From positions 62,001 through 126,000 of the forward strand of contig NZ_JALEIK010000019.1 in the NCBI RefSeq assembly GCF_022770205.1: a stretch of 64,000 bases of DNA. The letters are read 5' to 3'. Each line of letters opens with the position of its first letter. The stretch's first letter is position 1. The notes beneath the pieces were generated by a model. The model worked only from the letters and a program-made list of their open reading frames with translations. It was not told where the DNA came from and made no database searches. Both the position numbers and the translations under genes were made by a program. Positions 51,082 to 61,216 of this stretch are shown in pieces. The DNA is from Helicobacter sp. (lineage in GTDB: Bacteria > Campylobacterota > Campylobacteria > Campylobacterales > Helicobacteraceae).

Positions 51082-52712
51082 TTTTTCACAGGAATGATGG
51101 AAAAAGAATTTACGCAAGATTCTTAAGCATAAAAGCCTATGAAACAGAAGAAGTTTCAAGTTTAATCTCTACTTCCGTGCTTAGACAAAATAAAGAATTT
51201 ATGATTTTTATCCATACTGAATGCTACACAAAAGACAAGGCAATTAAACACATTAAAGACATAAAGCCTTTTGCAATGGATGAAATAAAAGTTGAATTAG
51301 AAAATTTAATGAAGGCTATTAATACAGACAGAGAAACACTAATGCTTGTTAGCTATTCTATTTTAGTCACTGCTGATTCTAAGGAAATCTTAAATGAAAA
51401 TTGTAATGATTTACTAGGAACACTTGAAAATCAAAATTTAGCAGTTGTTAGAGAAACGCTAAACCAAAAACCCCTTTATTTTTCATTCTTTCCAAGTAGA
51501 GGCAATTTAAATGTCAGAAAAAGAAGCCTGCAAAGCTCAAATCTATCCACCATTATCACTTTTGAAAATGATATTGTAGGAATCAAAGAGAATCGTTGGA
51601 GAAAAATGCCAATTACCTATTTCAAGCATTTAAGTGGAAGTCCATTCTTATTTAATTTTCACGAAGATGAATCCAAAAGCGCAACAGGACATACCATTAT
51701 CGTGAGTGGAACAGGTAGCGGTAAAACAATGCTAACACAATTTTTAATGCTAAACCTTTTTAAATACAACATTAATATCTTTGCAATGGACAAACTGCGT
51801 GGAATGCGTGTTTTTACTGAATTTTATGGTGGGGAGTATAATGATGCAGAAGACGATTTTAAGTTTAACCCCTTTACTTTAGCAAACACTATGGAGAATA
51901 AGCAATTTTTAAATTTTTTCTTATGCAAAATGGCAGACATTAAAACAAATGAACACAAACACATTAATCAAGTCGCAAAAACAATAAAGGCTTTAACAAG
52001 CTATACAAAAACAACACCAACACTACAAGATTTTCAAACAGCACTTCCAACAGATTATGAAATTGACTTAAAGGCAAAATACCAAAAATATTTAGATTCT
52101 ATGTTTAACAATAAAGAAGATACTTTAGATTTTTCTAAGCAACTCTCTATCTTAAATATGGATTCCATATTGAAAAATCCAGACTTAGCAAGCCTATCAG
52201 CACTTTATATATTCCATAAATTAAAAAATGTTTCTAAAAATAGTGGCAAGGGATTTTTTATTTTCATTGATGAATTAAAAGACTACCTATTAGAAGAAAC
52301 AATGCGTGAATCAATCCTAGAGATTAGAAAAATTAATGGGATTATTATGATGGCAGTTCAAAATTTAGACTTTTTTAATGTAATCCCTAAAAGCCAAAGC
52401 TTCATTGATAATATGAGTAACTTTATCATTTTTCCAACAACTGATGAAAGCGTTTTAGAAAATCTACAAATAAAAGCGCAATTAACAGGCGGGGAAATTG
52501 ACTTTTTAAGAAAAACACAAATCAGCGAAAGAAAAATCCTTTTAAAACAAAAAAGACTCAATAAAAGCGCAATTTTAGATGTGGATTTATCTTCTTTAGG
52601 AGGGTATTTAAACACTTTTAGCTCTGAAGCATTAGATGTCAATAGAATGATGGATTTAAAAAGATTCCACACGGATAAGTGGAGAGAATTATATTTACAA
52701 GGAGAAAGTTAA
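51078..52712 (+). CDS. virB4: VirB4-family T4SS ATPase, N-terminally short
   Basis: VSGTGSGKTMLTQFLMLNLF, FIFIDELKDYL, MMAVQNLDFFNVIPKS; about 544 aa. Confidence 0.85.
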   Translation: MIFHRNDGKRIYARFLSIKAYETEEVSSLISTSVLRQNKEFMIFIHTECYTKDKAIKHIKDIKPFAMDEIKVELENLMKAINTDRETLMLVSYSILVTADSKEILNENCNDLLGTLENQNLAVVRETLNQKPLYFSFFPSRGNLNVRKRSLQSSNLSTIITFENDIVGIKENRWRKMPITYFKHLSGSPFLFNFHEDESKSATGHTIIVSGTGSGKTMLTQFLMLNLFKYNINIFAMDKLRGMRVFTEFYGGEYNDAEDDFKFNPFTLANTMENKQFLNFFLCKMADIKTNEHKHINQVAKTIKALTSYTKTTPTLQDFQTALPTDYEIDLKAKYQKYLDSMFNNKEDTLDFSKQLSILNMDSILKNPDLASLSALYIFHKLKNVSKNSGKGFFIFIDELKDYLLEETMRESILEIRKINGIIMMAVQNLDFFNVIPKSQSFIDNMSNFIIFPTTDESVLENLQIKAQLTGGEIDFLRKTQISERKILLKQKRLNKSAILDVDLSSLGGYLNTFSSEALDVNRMMDLKRFHTDKWRELYLQGES

Positions 52713-52828
52713 TGTTAGCCAAATTAATCCTTACAGCAGGAATGATTATATTCATCAGTGGTTGTGGTTCAAAAATCCATAAAACAAGCCCTTGTGCTTG
52801 TTTTACATACGAAGAGATACTAGGATAA
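52712..52828 (+). CDS. 38-aa VirB7-like lipoprotein
   Basis: MLAKLILTAGMIIFISGCGSKIHKTSPCACFTYEEILG; ISGC lipobox; between virB4 and virB8. Confidence 0.65.
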   Translation: MLAKLILTAGMIIFISGCGSKIHKTSPCACFTYEEILG

Positions 52829-52831
52829 ATA

Positions 52832-53581
52832 ATGGTAGCTAACGATAATGATTTAAGAAAAGACCCTAATTACATCTTTAGTTTAGAAAAAAACATCAAA
52901 AAACACTTTTGCTTTTAGTTGCAATTTTATCAATCTTATTAATGCTTGCGCTATTGATTATCTTAATGCTAATGCCGCTTAAGGAAAAAGAGCCTTACTT
53001 GGTATTCTTTTCAAAATGCAGACAATAATTTTGTAAGAGTAGTGCAAGGCAACTACAATATAAAGGCTGATACAGCCTTATTAAAAAGCATTATAAGCGG
53101 TTATGTGCTTGATAGAGAAACGATTAATAGAATTAATGATGAAGAGAGATACAGAAAGATAGCTTCACAGAGCGAAAACAAAGTCTGGAAAGCTTTTGAA
53201 AGATTAGTAACCCAACGAGGAAGCATTTACACAACTCCTAATCTTTATAGAGAAATTGAAATTATCAACACTTCTATCCTAAGTAAAAATGTTGCTTTAG
53301 TGGATTTTATCGCAACCACACAACAAGGTGTAGTTAAAAACATCTCACGCTTTAGAGTAAGCATCCAATACGACTTTATCAATAGGGAAATCACACAAGA
53401 ATCTGTTCCAAACAATCCAACAGGCTTTATTGTTAAAGAGTATCAAGCAACAAAAATTAACATTGAAAATCAAAACACAACTCAAGAAAAGAAGCAAGAA
53501 ACTCCATTAGAAAACAATCAAACAAGCAAAACAGAAAATGACACAAAAATAAAAGAAGCAATATTGGATAAAAAGGATTAG
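52832..53581 (+). pseudogene. virB8: VirB8 with two frameshifts
   Basis: MVANDNDLRKDPNYIFSLEKNIKK // TLLLLVAILSILLMLALLIILMLMPLKEKEPYLVFFS // NADNNFVRVVQGNYNIKAD. Confidence 0.8.
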
Positions 53582-53585
53582 CAAG

Positions 53586-54731
53586 ATGAATCATAAATTA
53601 ATTGTGAACTTATTGTATTGTGCAAGCCTTATAAATATTGTTAATGCTGAAATTGTAGAACCTATAGGACTGCAATATTTACAAGGACAAACAGAAGGAG
53701 GGCAACAATCAGGGGAAAATATTTTTATGCACAATAATATCAAACACGATAAAAGCATTAATAATAGTATCAAAGAAAGCATTAATATCAATAATCAATT
53801 AACTTCTGAGCAAATTGAAACTTTGCAAGTGCAACAACAATATACAAACCCACAGCAAATACAGATTAGCCAAGAAGAAATAGAGCTAATGAAAAAAGCA
53901 ATTAGACATCAAAACTTAAAAGCTTTGCAAAATAAATTTTTTGAAAAGAAACGCACAGGATTTGAAAATGTCTTAACAATCCTTTATGAAGAAAATAAGA
54001 CACAATCCATTAGGACACGCTTTGCAATGAATACAACTTTGATTTTTGATACAAAAATTAAAAGCTACATTTTAGGCGACCCACAAGGTTATAAAGTGCA
54101 AGAAATCCCAAATATGTCTAATGCTCTTGCAATCACTCCAAGTCTAATAGGAATTGATACCAATTTAACAATTTTTACAGAAGATAATAAATTGCACAAT
54201 TTTTACATTTTTTCCACAGATTATAAAAATAGTCAAAACCCCAATTTAATTGTCTATATAAAAGATGAAGAAGCAATGCTTTATGAACAAAAATTAAAGC
54301 AACAAAAAGAAGAAGAGGCAAAAAATTACCTTGTGATTCAAGAGGGAATCGCAAAAGTGAAAATTAAAAGAGATGCAATCAAAAGAAAATTTAAGCAAAA
54401 AGCAAAAGAAGAAAATAAATGACTTTTAGCAGAAGACATTTTTAGGGATAATAAATGGACTTACTTTAAATACCCAAAAGATAAAATGCCTAAAATCCCT
54501 ACCATTTTTGCAGTCATTGATAAAAAAGACACTCCTATTGAAACAAAAATCATAGGGGATTACATTATTGCAGAAACAATTAACCCTAAATTTACAATTT
54601 ACATCGGGAATTCCTATGTTTGTATAGAAGACCTAAACAATAAGGAAGAAAAACACAACCATCAAAAGGACAATCCCTTTACACCCCCTAATATTATTGA
54701 AGTAAAAGACATTAAAGGAGGGGAGCAATGA
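53586..54731 (+). pseudogene. virB9: VirB9 with in-frame TGA
   Basis: 53586..54422 and 54486..54731 are in one frame, open between; C-terminal IFRDNKWTYFKYPKDKMPKIPTIF. Confidence 0.75.
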
Positions 54732-55678
54732 AAAAGACTTTTTATACTCTATCTTTCTCCCTTTTAGCTCTAAATTGCTTAAATGCAGAAGATGTGTTAA
54801 AAGACAATAATACACAAGAGAATTTAGATTATTTCTTTGAAAATGAAAGCAATTTTCCGCTTGATGATTATTTATGGAATCTTAAAAAAGAACCCAAAAA
54901 AGGAGCAATACCACAAATTAATGATATTCATCAAGAAATCTTTAAGGATTTAAAAAAGATTGAAGAAGAAAGCCAAGAGGACGATAAGCTAGAACAAAAA
55001 GAAGAGAAACAAGAGAACCAAAAGCAGATTATATCCACACAACCCATCACACAACAAAAGCAAATTGACCCTTATCAAAAAGAAAAGAATAGAATCCAAC
55101 AACTTATTAGAGATGGAATCTTATCAGATAGGGCAAATCCATCCATTGTAGATTATTCAAATTCTAATAAAAGAATTTATGGAGTGGATTCTTTTAGCAA
55201 TCAGCCCAATATTAATGAAGCAACAAATGAGCATCGCTTATTTAGAATGATAAGGGCAGGGCGTATGATTCCAGCGGTGCTAACAACTGCAATTAGTAGC
55301 GACTTAAGTGGATTAGTTACTGCACAAGTTGAAGAATACATTTATGCAACAATGGGGCAGGCAGTAATGATTCCAAGAGGAAGTAAGGCAATAGGTTTTT
55401 ACCAAAACAATAACACAATAGGACAGAATCGCTTACAAATTCAATGGAGAGAAATCATTACCCCACAGGGTGTAAATATTCTCTTAACTAATGCAATGAC
55501 TTCAGATAGTATGGGAATGAGCGGTGCATTGGGTGAAGTTAATAATAAATACTTTGAACGCTATGGAATCATTGAAATTAAACAAGGGAGTAGAATTTTC
55601 CTAGTGCCAACACATCACATCTGGTTTCCAAAACCAAAAAATAATGAAGTGATGGTTCAATATTTTACAAAGGAGTAA
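54728..55678 (+). CDS. virB10: VirB10/TrbI-like T4SS protein
   Basis: IRAGRMIPAVLTTAISSDLSGLVTAQVEEYIYA, MIPRGSKAIGFYQ. Confidence 0.85.
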   Translation: MKKTFYTLSFSLLALNCLNAEDVLKDNNTQENLDYFFENESNFPLDDYLWNLKKEPKKGAIPQINDIHQEIFKDLKKIEEESQEDDKLEQKEEKQENQKQIISTQPITQQKQIDPYQKEKNRIQQLIRDGILSDRANPSIVDYSNSNKRIYGVDSFSNQPNINEATNEHRLFRMIRAGRMIPAVLTTAISSDLSGLVTAQVEEYIYATMGQAVMIPRGSKAIGFYQNNNTIGQNRLQIQWREIITPQGVNILLTNAMTSDSMGMSGALGEVNNKYFERYGIIEIKQGSRIFLVPTHHIWFPKPKNNEVMVQYFTKE

Positions 55679-55680
55679 TT

Positions 55681-55908
55681 ATGCAAGAGCAAGAACTAGA
55701 AATAAAAAAAGAAAAAACAACAAATAATGCAATCAATGTTGATGCAATCATAAATGAAATTGAAGAGGAGCAAAAAAGCAAAATTGAGAAAGAGAAAATT
55801 TATCAAAAAATCCTTCAAACAAAAGACGAAATCACAAAAATTGAAACAGAGTTAGTCAAAAAGAAAACAAAGCTCAATAAGCTTAATCAAAGCTATAAAG
55901 AAATTTAA
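55681..55908 (+). CDS. small coiled-coil protein in T4SS cluster
   Basis: 75 aa, Lys/Glu-rich heptads, between virB10 and virB11. Confidence 0.5.
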   Translation: MQEQELEIKKEKTTNNAINVDAIINEIEEEQKSKIEKEKIYQKILQTKDEITKIETELVKKKTKLNKLNQSYKEI

Positions 55909-55919
55909 AAGGTAGCAAT

Positions 55920-56873
55920 ATGTCTTCTATCGTCTTAGATACTATGCTAGAAAAAATGGATAAATATCTCACATTAGAAGCGAATAAAATTTGTATCAAT
56001 AAGCCCAAAGAATTAATGATTGATAGAAATAGCAAATGGGAAGTTATAGAAGATGAAGAGATTGATGGAGATTTCTTAGATACTCTAGCAATTCAATTAG
56101 CAACAACAAGAAGGCAACAATTTGATGAAATTCATTGCCACTTGTCTTGTGAGTTACCACCACCCTATCTAAGATATAGAATCCAAGTGCAACACAAAGC
56201 AACTCTTTTTAATAGTGATTGTAGTGTCGTTATAAGGATTCCAAGTAAAACAAGATTTCCACTTGAAAGTTTTATATTAAGCCAAAAAGTAATGCAAGCA
56301 GGTTGGAATTATTAAAAAATCAAGGATATTGTTAAGCAGCAAGGGGAATACAAAAAGAATTTATTAATAAGTGGTGGAACAGGTAGCGGTAAAACAAGCT
56401 TTTTAAATGCACTTATTGAAAACATACCCTTAAAAGAAAGAATCATTAGCATTGAAGATTCACAAGAATTATTCATTCCACACCACAATAAAGTGCAACT
56501 AGCAGTCCCAAAGCAAGAAAGCCTACATTATAACTATGAAATTGCAATCAATAACACAATGAGAATGCGACCTGATAGATTATTTTTAGGGGAAATTGAT
56601 ACACGCAACACATTTCCATTTTTAAGAATCAACAACACAGGACACGGCGGAAGTTTATCAACGCTTCACGCTAATAGCCCAGAAGACGCCATTAAAGCCA
56701 TTATTACAAACATAATTCTAAGAGGTAGCCTACAAAATCCTGATAGAGCAATGTTAGTTGATTACATTTGCACTGCAATCCATTACATTGTCCAAATTAG
56801 AAGGGAAGGAAACAAAAGAATCATTACTGATATTTTGGATTTAATGCAGGTGCTAATGAACAAGATCTATTAA
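55920..56873 (+). pseudogene. virB11: VirB11 ATPase with in-frame TAA, C-terminus disrupted
   Basis: Frame continues across stop at 56313: LISGGTGSGKTSFLNALIENIP, RPDRLFLGEID, GHGGSLSTLHANSPEDAI. Confidence 0.85.
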
Positions 56874-57039
56874 AAGGTGGCAGTATTGGAGTAAGTGCGG
56901 GAGCGGAATTTCAATTCAGTGAAGAAACGAAAAATCATAAACAAAATCAAAAAATTGGTTTTTAAAGAGTTCTCAGCCAAAATGCAGTCCAAAAGAAATA
57001 AAGGAATGGATAGAAAAAGAAAGAATCAATATAGACTCT

Positions 57040-57315
57040 TTGCCAAATCAGCTGAAAATGGCAATCAATGAGTTTTTGAGTGTTGGGTGTTTAGATGTGG
57101 AATTTAGTGAAGTGGTGGGAATTTCCAATGAAATAAATAACGCTATTGAAGTTGGCGGATCAATACAATTTGATATAGAGAGTATCGCCAAAAACTTTTT
57201 AGCAAATTTAGAGCAAAAACTTGGAATTGCATTTTTGAAAAATAAAGAAAACAATATAAAGAAAGAAATTTATATTTATGTACGCTTAAAGCACGATGGA
57301 GTAAATCATATATAA
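57040..57315 (+). CDS. hypothetical protein fragment at right edge of T4SS remnant
   Basis: Frame open further upstream (FLKSSQPKCSPKEIKEWIEKERINIDS) without a clear ATG start. Confidence 0.4.
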   Translation: MPNQLKMAINEFLSVGCLDVEFSEVVGISNEINNAIEVGGSIQFDIESIAKNFLANLEQKLGIAFLKNKENNIKKEIYIYVRLKHDGVNHI

Positions 57316-57398
57316 TTTATATTGTTAATGTTGGGTTGCTTAATGGTGTTTATTAAGCCCCTTTGCTGTAAAATTTCGCAAAAATTAAAGGAATATTT

Positions 57399-59147
57399 AT
57401 GGCAGATATAAAAGATATATGGAATCTAAAACACCTATTTAATAACAAAGAATCTCTACACAAGGCAATGCAAAGCGCAATTACAAAGGCGCAAGACTTT
57501 GAGACGAAATACAAAGGCAATCTTAATGCGCTAAATGCGGAATCCTTTTATCAAAGCTTAAAAGAGTATGAAGCACTTTGCGAGGAGTTATCACGCATTA
57601 TGACTTATGCGTTTTTGTGCTTTGCGTCTGATACGAAGGAGGGGGCGTTTTATGCAGAATGCGAAATGGAAGTTAATAAAGCGCAGGGTTCTTTGCTGTT
57701 TTTTGATTTAGAATTTAATGCGCTTGAGAGAGTAAAACAGCAAGAATTTATAGAGAGTGCGAAGGGATATGCGTATTATTTAGAGCTTTTGCAAAAACAC
57801 GCAAAGCATCAGTTAAGCTTAAAAGAAGAAAAGGTGTTGTTAAAAACACAGCCTGTGGGTGTGGATAGCTTTAAACGCCTATTTGATGAGCATTTGAGCA
57901 ATTTGCGCTTTTCAATCACGCTTCAAAATGAAATTAAGGAAGTGAGTGAGGAGGAAGTTTTAAGCCTACTTTATGATAAGGATAGGGAAGTGCGTAAAAT
58001 GGCACAAGAATCCTTAAGCAAAACGCTAGCGCAAAATCTCCCGCTTCTAACTTATATCTATAATGTGGTGCGAAAGGATTTAAAGATTACAGCGGAGTTG
58101 CGCGGGTATGAGAGCTTGGAGCAATCGCGCCATATTTCTAATCAAACCACGCAAAAAAGTGTGGATATGATGGTAGAAACCATCAATCAAAATGTTGGAA
58201 TCGTAGAGGAGTATTACACGCTTAAAGCGCAATTACTAGGCTATGACTGCCTTTATGATTATGACCGCTATGCGCCTATTGCTAATGATGAAGCGGACTT
58301 TAGTTACGCAGAATCTAAAGCCGTTGTTTTAGAAGCGTTTGCGGAGTTTTCGCCAAAATTTTATGCCATTGCAAAGCGTGCATTTAGTGAAGGTTGGATT
58401 GACTCACATCCTAGAGAAAATAAGCGTGGTGGGGCATTTAGCCATAGTGCTGTGCCTAGTGTGCATCCCTATTTAATGCTGAATCACACAAATCGTAGGC
58501 GTGATGCTTTCACAATGGCACATGAGCTAGGACACACGATACATCAATATCTCTCGTATTCTGTGGGTTATCTCAATGCTGATACTCCGCTAACAACGGC
58601 GGAAACGGCGTCTGTTTTTGCAGAAATGTTACTTTTTGAAAAAATGCAGAAAAATTTAAATAATAAAGAGAAAATTGCCCTTTATGCAGGTAAGCTAGAA
58701 GATGTGTTTGCCACGCTTTTTCGTCAAAATGTTTTTACAAATTTTGAACGCTTAGTGCATAAAAAAGAAGGGGAATTAAGCACAGAAACACTAAATGTGC
58801 TATGGCAGGAAGAGAATCAAAGAATGTTTGGCAGAAGCGTGGTTTTAACAGAGAATTATAAGCTGTGGTGGTCGTATATTCCGCATTTTATCCACACACC
58901 TTTTTATTGCTATGCGTATAGTTATGGACAACTTTTAGTTTTTGCACTTTTTGGCGTGTATCGCAAGCAAAGAGAAGATTTTGTGGCAAAATACGAGAAG
59001 TTTTTGAGTCTTGGCGGAAGCAAAACACCAAAAGAACTTGTTGGAATCTTTGATTTAGATATTGAGAGTAGCGATTTTTGGGAGATTGGAATGCAAGAAG
59101 TTAGAATCCTTTTGGAAGGCTTAAAAGAGATTTTAAAAGAAGAATAA
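57399..59147 (+). CDS. pepF: oligoendopeptidase F (M3)
   Basis: MAHELGHTIHQYLS zinc site; M3 family layout. Confidence 0.93.
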   Translation: MADIKDIWNLKHLFNNKESLHKAMQSAITKAQDFETKYKGNLNALNAESFYQSLKEYEALCEELSRIMTYAFLCFASDTKEGAFYAECEMEVNKAQGSLLFFDLEFNALERVKQQEFIESAKGYAYYLELLQKHAKHQLSLKEEKVLLKTQPVGVDSFKRLFDEHLSNLRFSITLQNEIKEVSEEEVLSLLYDKDREVRKMAQESLSKTLAQNLPLLTYIYNVVRKDLKITAELRGYESLEQSRHISNQTTQKSVDMMVETINQNVGIVEEYYTLKAQLLGYDCLYDYDRYAPIANDEADFSYAESKAVVLEAFAEFSPKFYAIAKRAFSEGWIDSHPRENKRGGAFSHSAVPSVHPYLMLNHTNRRRDAFTMAHELGHTIHQYLSYSVGYLNADTPLTTAETASVFAEMLLFEKMQKNLNNKEKIALYAGKLEDVFATLFRQNVFTNFERLVHKKEGELSTETLNVLWQEENQRMFGRSVVLTENYKLWWSYIPHFIHTPFYCYAYSYGQLLVFALFGVYRKQREDFVAKYEKFLSLGGSKTPKELVGIFDLDIESSDFWEIGMQEVRILLEGLKEILKEE

Positions 59148-59161
59148 AAGGATAAGGAGAG

Positions 59162-59632
59162 ATGGAAATTTTGTTGAAAGATAAGAAATTTCAAGCAATG
59201 AAAGAGAAGCATTGCTATGAAATTTTGGAGCATTTAATCCGTAAGAAAATTAGCTTTTCAATTCTGTGTAATATAGAGTGTGTGAAGTTTGAACCAAGTT
59301 TGCCACAAGAAATTCGTAATGCTTTTAGTGAGCTAACTTTGTTTATTTTAGCAGGTTACACTTTTGAGAGTTTAGAGCTTGATGGAAAGAATTTGTATTT
59401 TGAAGCAGGGTTTGGTGAAGAAAATGTGGGTAGTTTTGTAACATCTCCACTTGATAGTATTGTGCAGATTTTGCTTCCTAACCATGATGGTTTGCAATCA
59501 GATTTTTGTATTTATATGAATCTATTTGCAACATTTCCTAAAATTAAGCCAAGTCAAATGGAAGAAGAGGGGATAAATAGCTCAATGCAAGCCCTTTTAG
59601 CAAATCCAAAAAATAAAAAATTTAAAAAATAA
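59162..59632 (+). CDS. conserved hypothetical protein
   Basis: Intact 156-aa ORF with RBS in a four-gene run. Confidence 0.6.
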   Translation: MEILLKDKKFQAMKEKHCYEILEHLIRKKISFSILCNIECVKFEPSLPQEIRNAFSELTLFILAGYTFESLELDGKNLYFEAGFGEENVGSFVTSPLDSIVQILLPNHDGLQSDFCIYMNLFATFPKIKPSQMEEEGINSSMQALLANPKNKKFKK

Positions 59633-59647
59633 TTTGTTGGAGAAAAA

Positions 59648-60394
59648 ATGGAGAAAAAAATTAATTTAGAATTATTTCGCTTTGATATAAAAACCGATTA
59701 TCTACCTTATTTTGCGAAGCTTACAATTAAGGTTGCCCCTGAAAAATCCCTATTAGATTTGCTTAAAATAATCCAAGATTCTGTGTATGATTACGGATAT
59801 AATGGATATGGTTTTAAGATTAATGGGGTAGTTGTTTTTGATTTTGAACTTTCTCTTTTTGAACTTATAAAAAAGTTTGGAAATGCTTGGAAAGTAGAAC
59901 CGCTTAATGCGCATTTAGCACTTAAAGATTTAGCCATTAATATTGAACCATTTTGGGAGAAGCTTATGCCATTAAAGCAATTAGGGTTAGATGAGCTTGC
60001 ATACGATGAAGTTTTGAGTGCTTTTAAGCATACAGATTTTAAGGAAATTTGTGTTGAAAATTTGGAATCTAAAATGTTAAGCAATACTTTTTTGCTTTCT
60101 TTTTTACCTTATGCCTATGCAACGCCTTTGAGTGTGGAAAATCCAAACTATCTAGGTGAGGCGTATTTTTTACTTGCTGCGGCATTGTATGCAAAGCATA
60201 AAACAGATGACATTTTAGAGGCTGTATGCGATATGGAAAATGGAATCTTAAATGTACAACGGCTAAAAACTTATCTTTTTCCGCAAGATGATAAGTTTGA
60301 TCTTTGCATAGAAGAATTAAAAACTTTGATTTTTGACCGCTGTGAAAATCCAAAGATTCAAAAGTTTAAAACTAGAATTTTAAAAAGCCTATAG
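59648..60394 (+). CDS. SdhB/FrdB-like protein lacking Fe-S cysteines (DUF5644-like)
   Basis: LELFRFDIKTDYLPYF, VEPLNAHLALKDLAINIEPFWEKL, FKEICVEN...NPNYLGEAYFLLAAALYAKHKTDD match the SdhB layout without CxxC clusters. Confidence 0.65.
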   Translation: MEKKINLELFRFDIKTDYLPYFAKLTIKVAPEKSLLDLLKIIQDSVYDYGYNGYGFKINGVVVFDFELSLFELIKKFGNAWKVEPLNAHLALKDLAINIEPFWEKLMPLKQLGLDELAYDEVLSAFKHTDFKEICVENLESKMLSNTFLLSFLPYAYATPLSVENPNYLGEAYFLLAAALYAKHKTDDILEAVCDMENGILNVQRLKTYLFPQDDKFDLCIEELKTLIFDRCENPKIQKFKTRILKSL

Positions 60395-60402
60395 GAGAAA
60401 TA

Positions 60403-61215
60403 ATGGAATCTTATATTCTTTTACATAATCACTTTTATAAGTCTTCTAAACTTTTAATGGATAATGCTAAAAAGCTATTAGATAAATTGCACATCTCTGT
60501 TGTGCGCACAGAATCTCTTGCGCTTGATGATAAATTTTTGCCTTTTGTGGCGACTATTGAGTATTTTAAGCCCTTAATTGTGTTATTAGATAAGGCACAT
60601 CAAGAAGGGTGTAAGGTGCTAGTGTGTGATTCTCAAAGTTTTTTGGTTATCAAAAGGCTTTTAAAGAATCTGTATGAAAATACGGAGTTTAGAGAGGAGC
60701 TAGCAAAGTATTGTGCGATTGATATTTTAAATCTTGAAAACACTTTTATTTTTGCTCCCGAAGTGCTAATGGATAAGATTTCGCCTGATGCGATTAAACA
60801 TAGGCGTTGGGAGGGCTTTAAATGCGCGTTTATTGTTGATAGAGGGCTTGAAGAAAAGTTTAAGGAATCACAACTATTTGCACGCATTGAAAGCATCACA
60901 GGGCTTAAGCTTTTGCCTTTTTTCAAAGAGAGTTATGCCTATTTATTGCAAAGCAACCCTGCATTGGCTTATAAAATGGGCGCAATGGACTATTATGAAA
61001 TGGTAGATTGCGGAGTGGATTTTATTATGGCTGAAAATCTTGGAAATTTTGAACTTATGGATAAGCACATTAAGGACTTACAAGATATTTCTGGGCGTGA
61101 TACTGCTGAGATTCCATTGTTATTTATGCCGCAAGTGATTTTGGCGTTGTTCAGCGACGCAAATGCGGAATCTTTAGGATTTCACGCACATAAAATTAAA
61201 CCACAAATGCTGTAA
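60403..61215 (+). CDS. HdrB/SdhE-like protein lacking CCG cysteine motifs
   Basis: MVDCGVDFIMAENLGNFELMD...IPLLFMPQVILALFSDANAESLGFHAHKIKP matches an HdrB CCG-domain tail without CPxC. Confidence 0.55.
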   Translation: MESYILLHNHFYKSSKLLMDNAKKLLDKLHISVVRTESLALDDKFLPFVATIEYFKPLIVLLDKAHQEGCKVLVCDSQSFLVIKRLLKNLYENTEFREELAKYCAIDILNLENTFIFAPEVLMDKISPDAIKHRRWEGFKCAFIVDRGLEEKFKESQLFARIESITGLKLLPFFKESYAYLLQSNPALAYKMGAMDYYEMVDCGVDFIMAENLGNFELMDKHIKDLQDISGRDTAEIPLLFMPQVILALFSDANAESLGFHAHKIKPQML

Positions 61216-61216
61216 T

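Noticed and set aside
52890-53020. A-run frameshifts in virB8 as deliberate phase variation
   Set aside because: Runs are short and neighbouring genes contain nonsense mutations, so pseudogene decay or read error is simpler.
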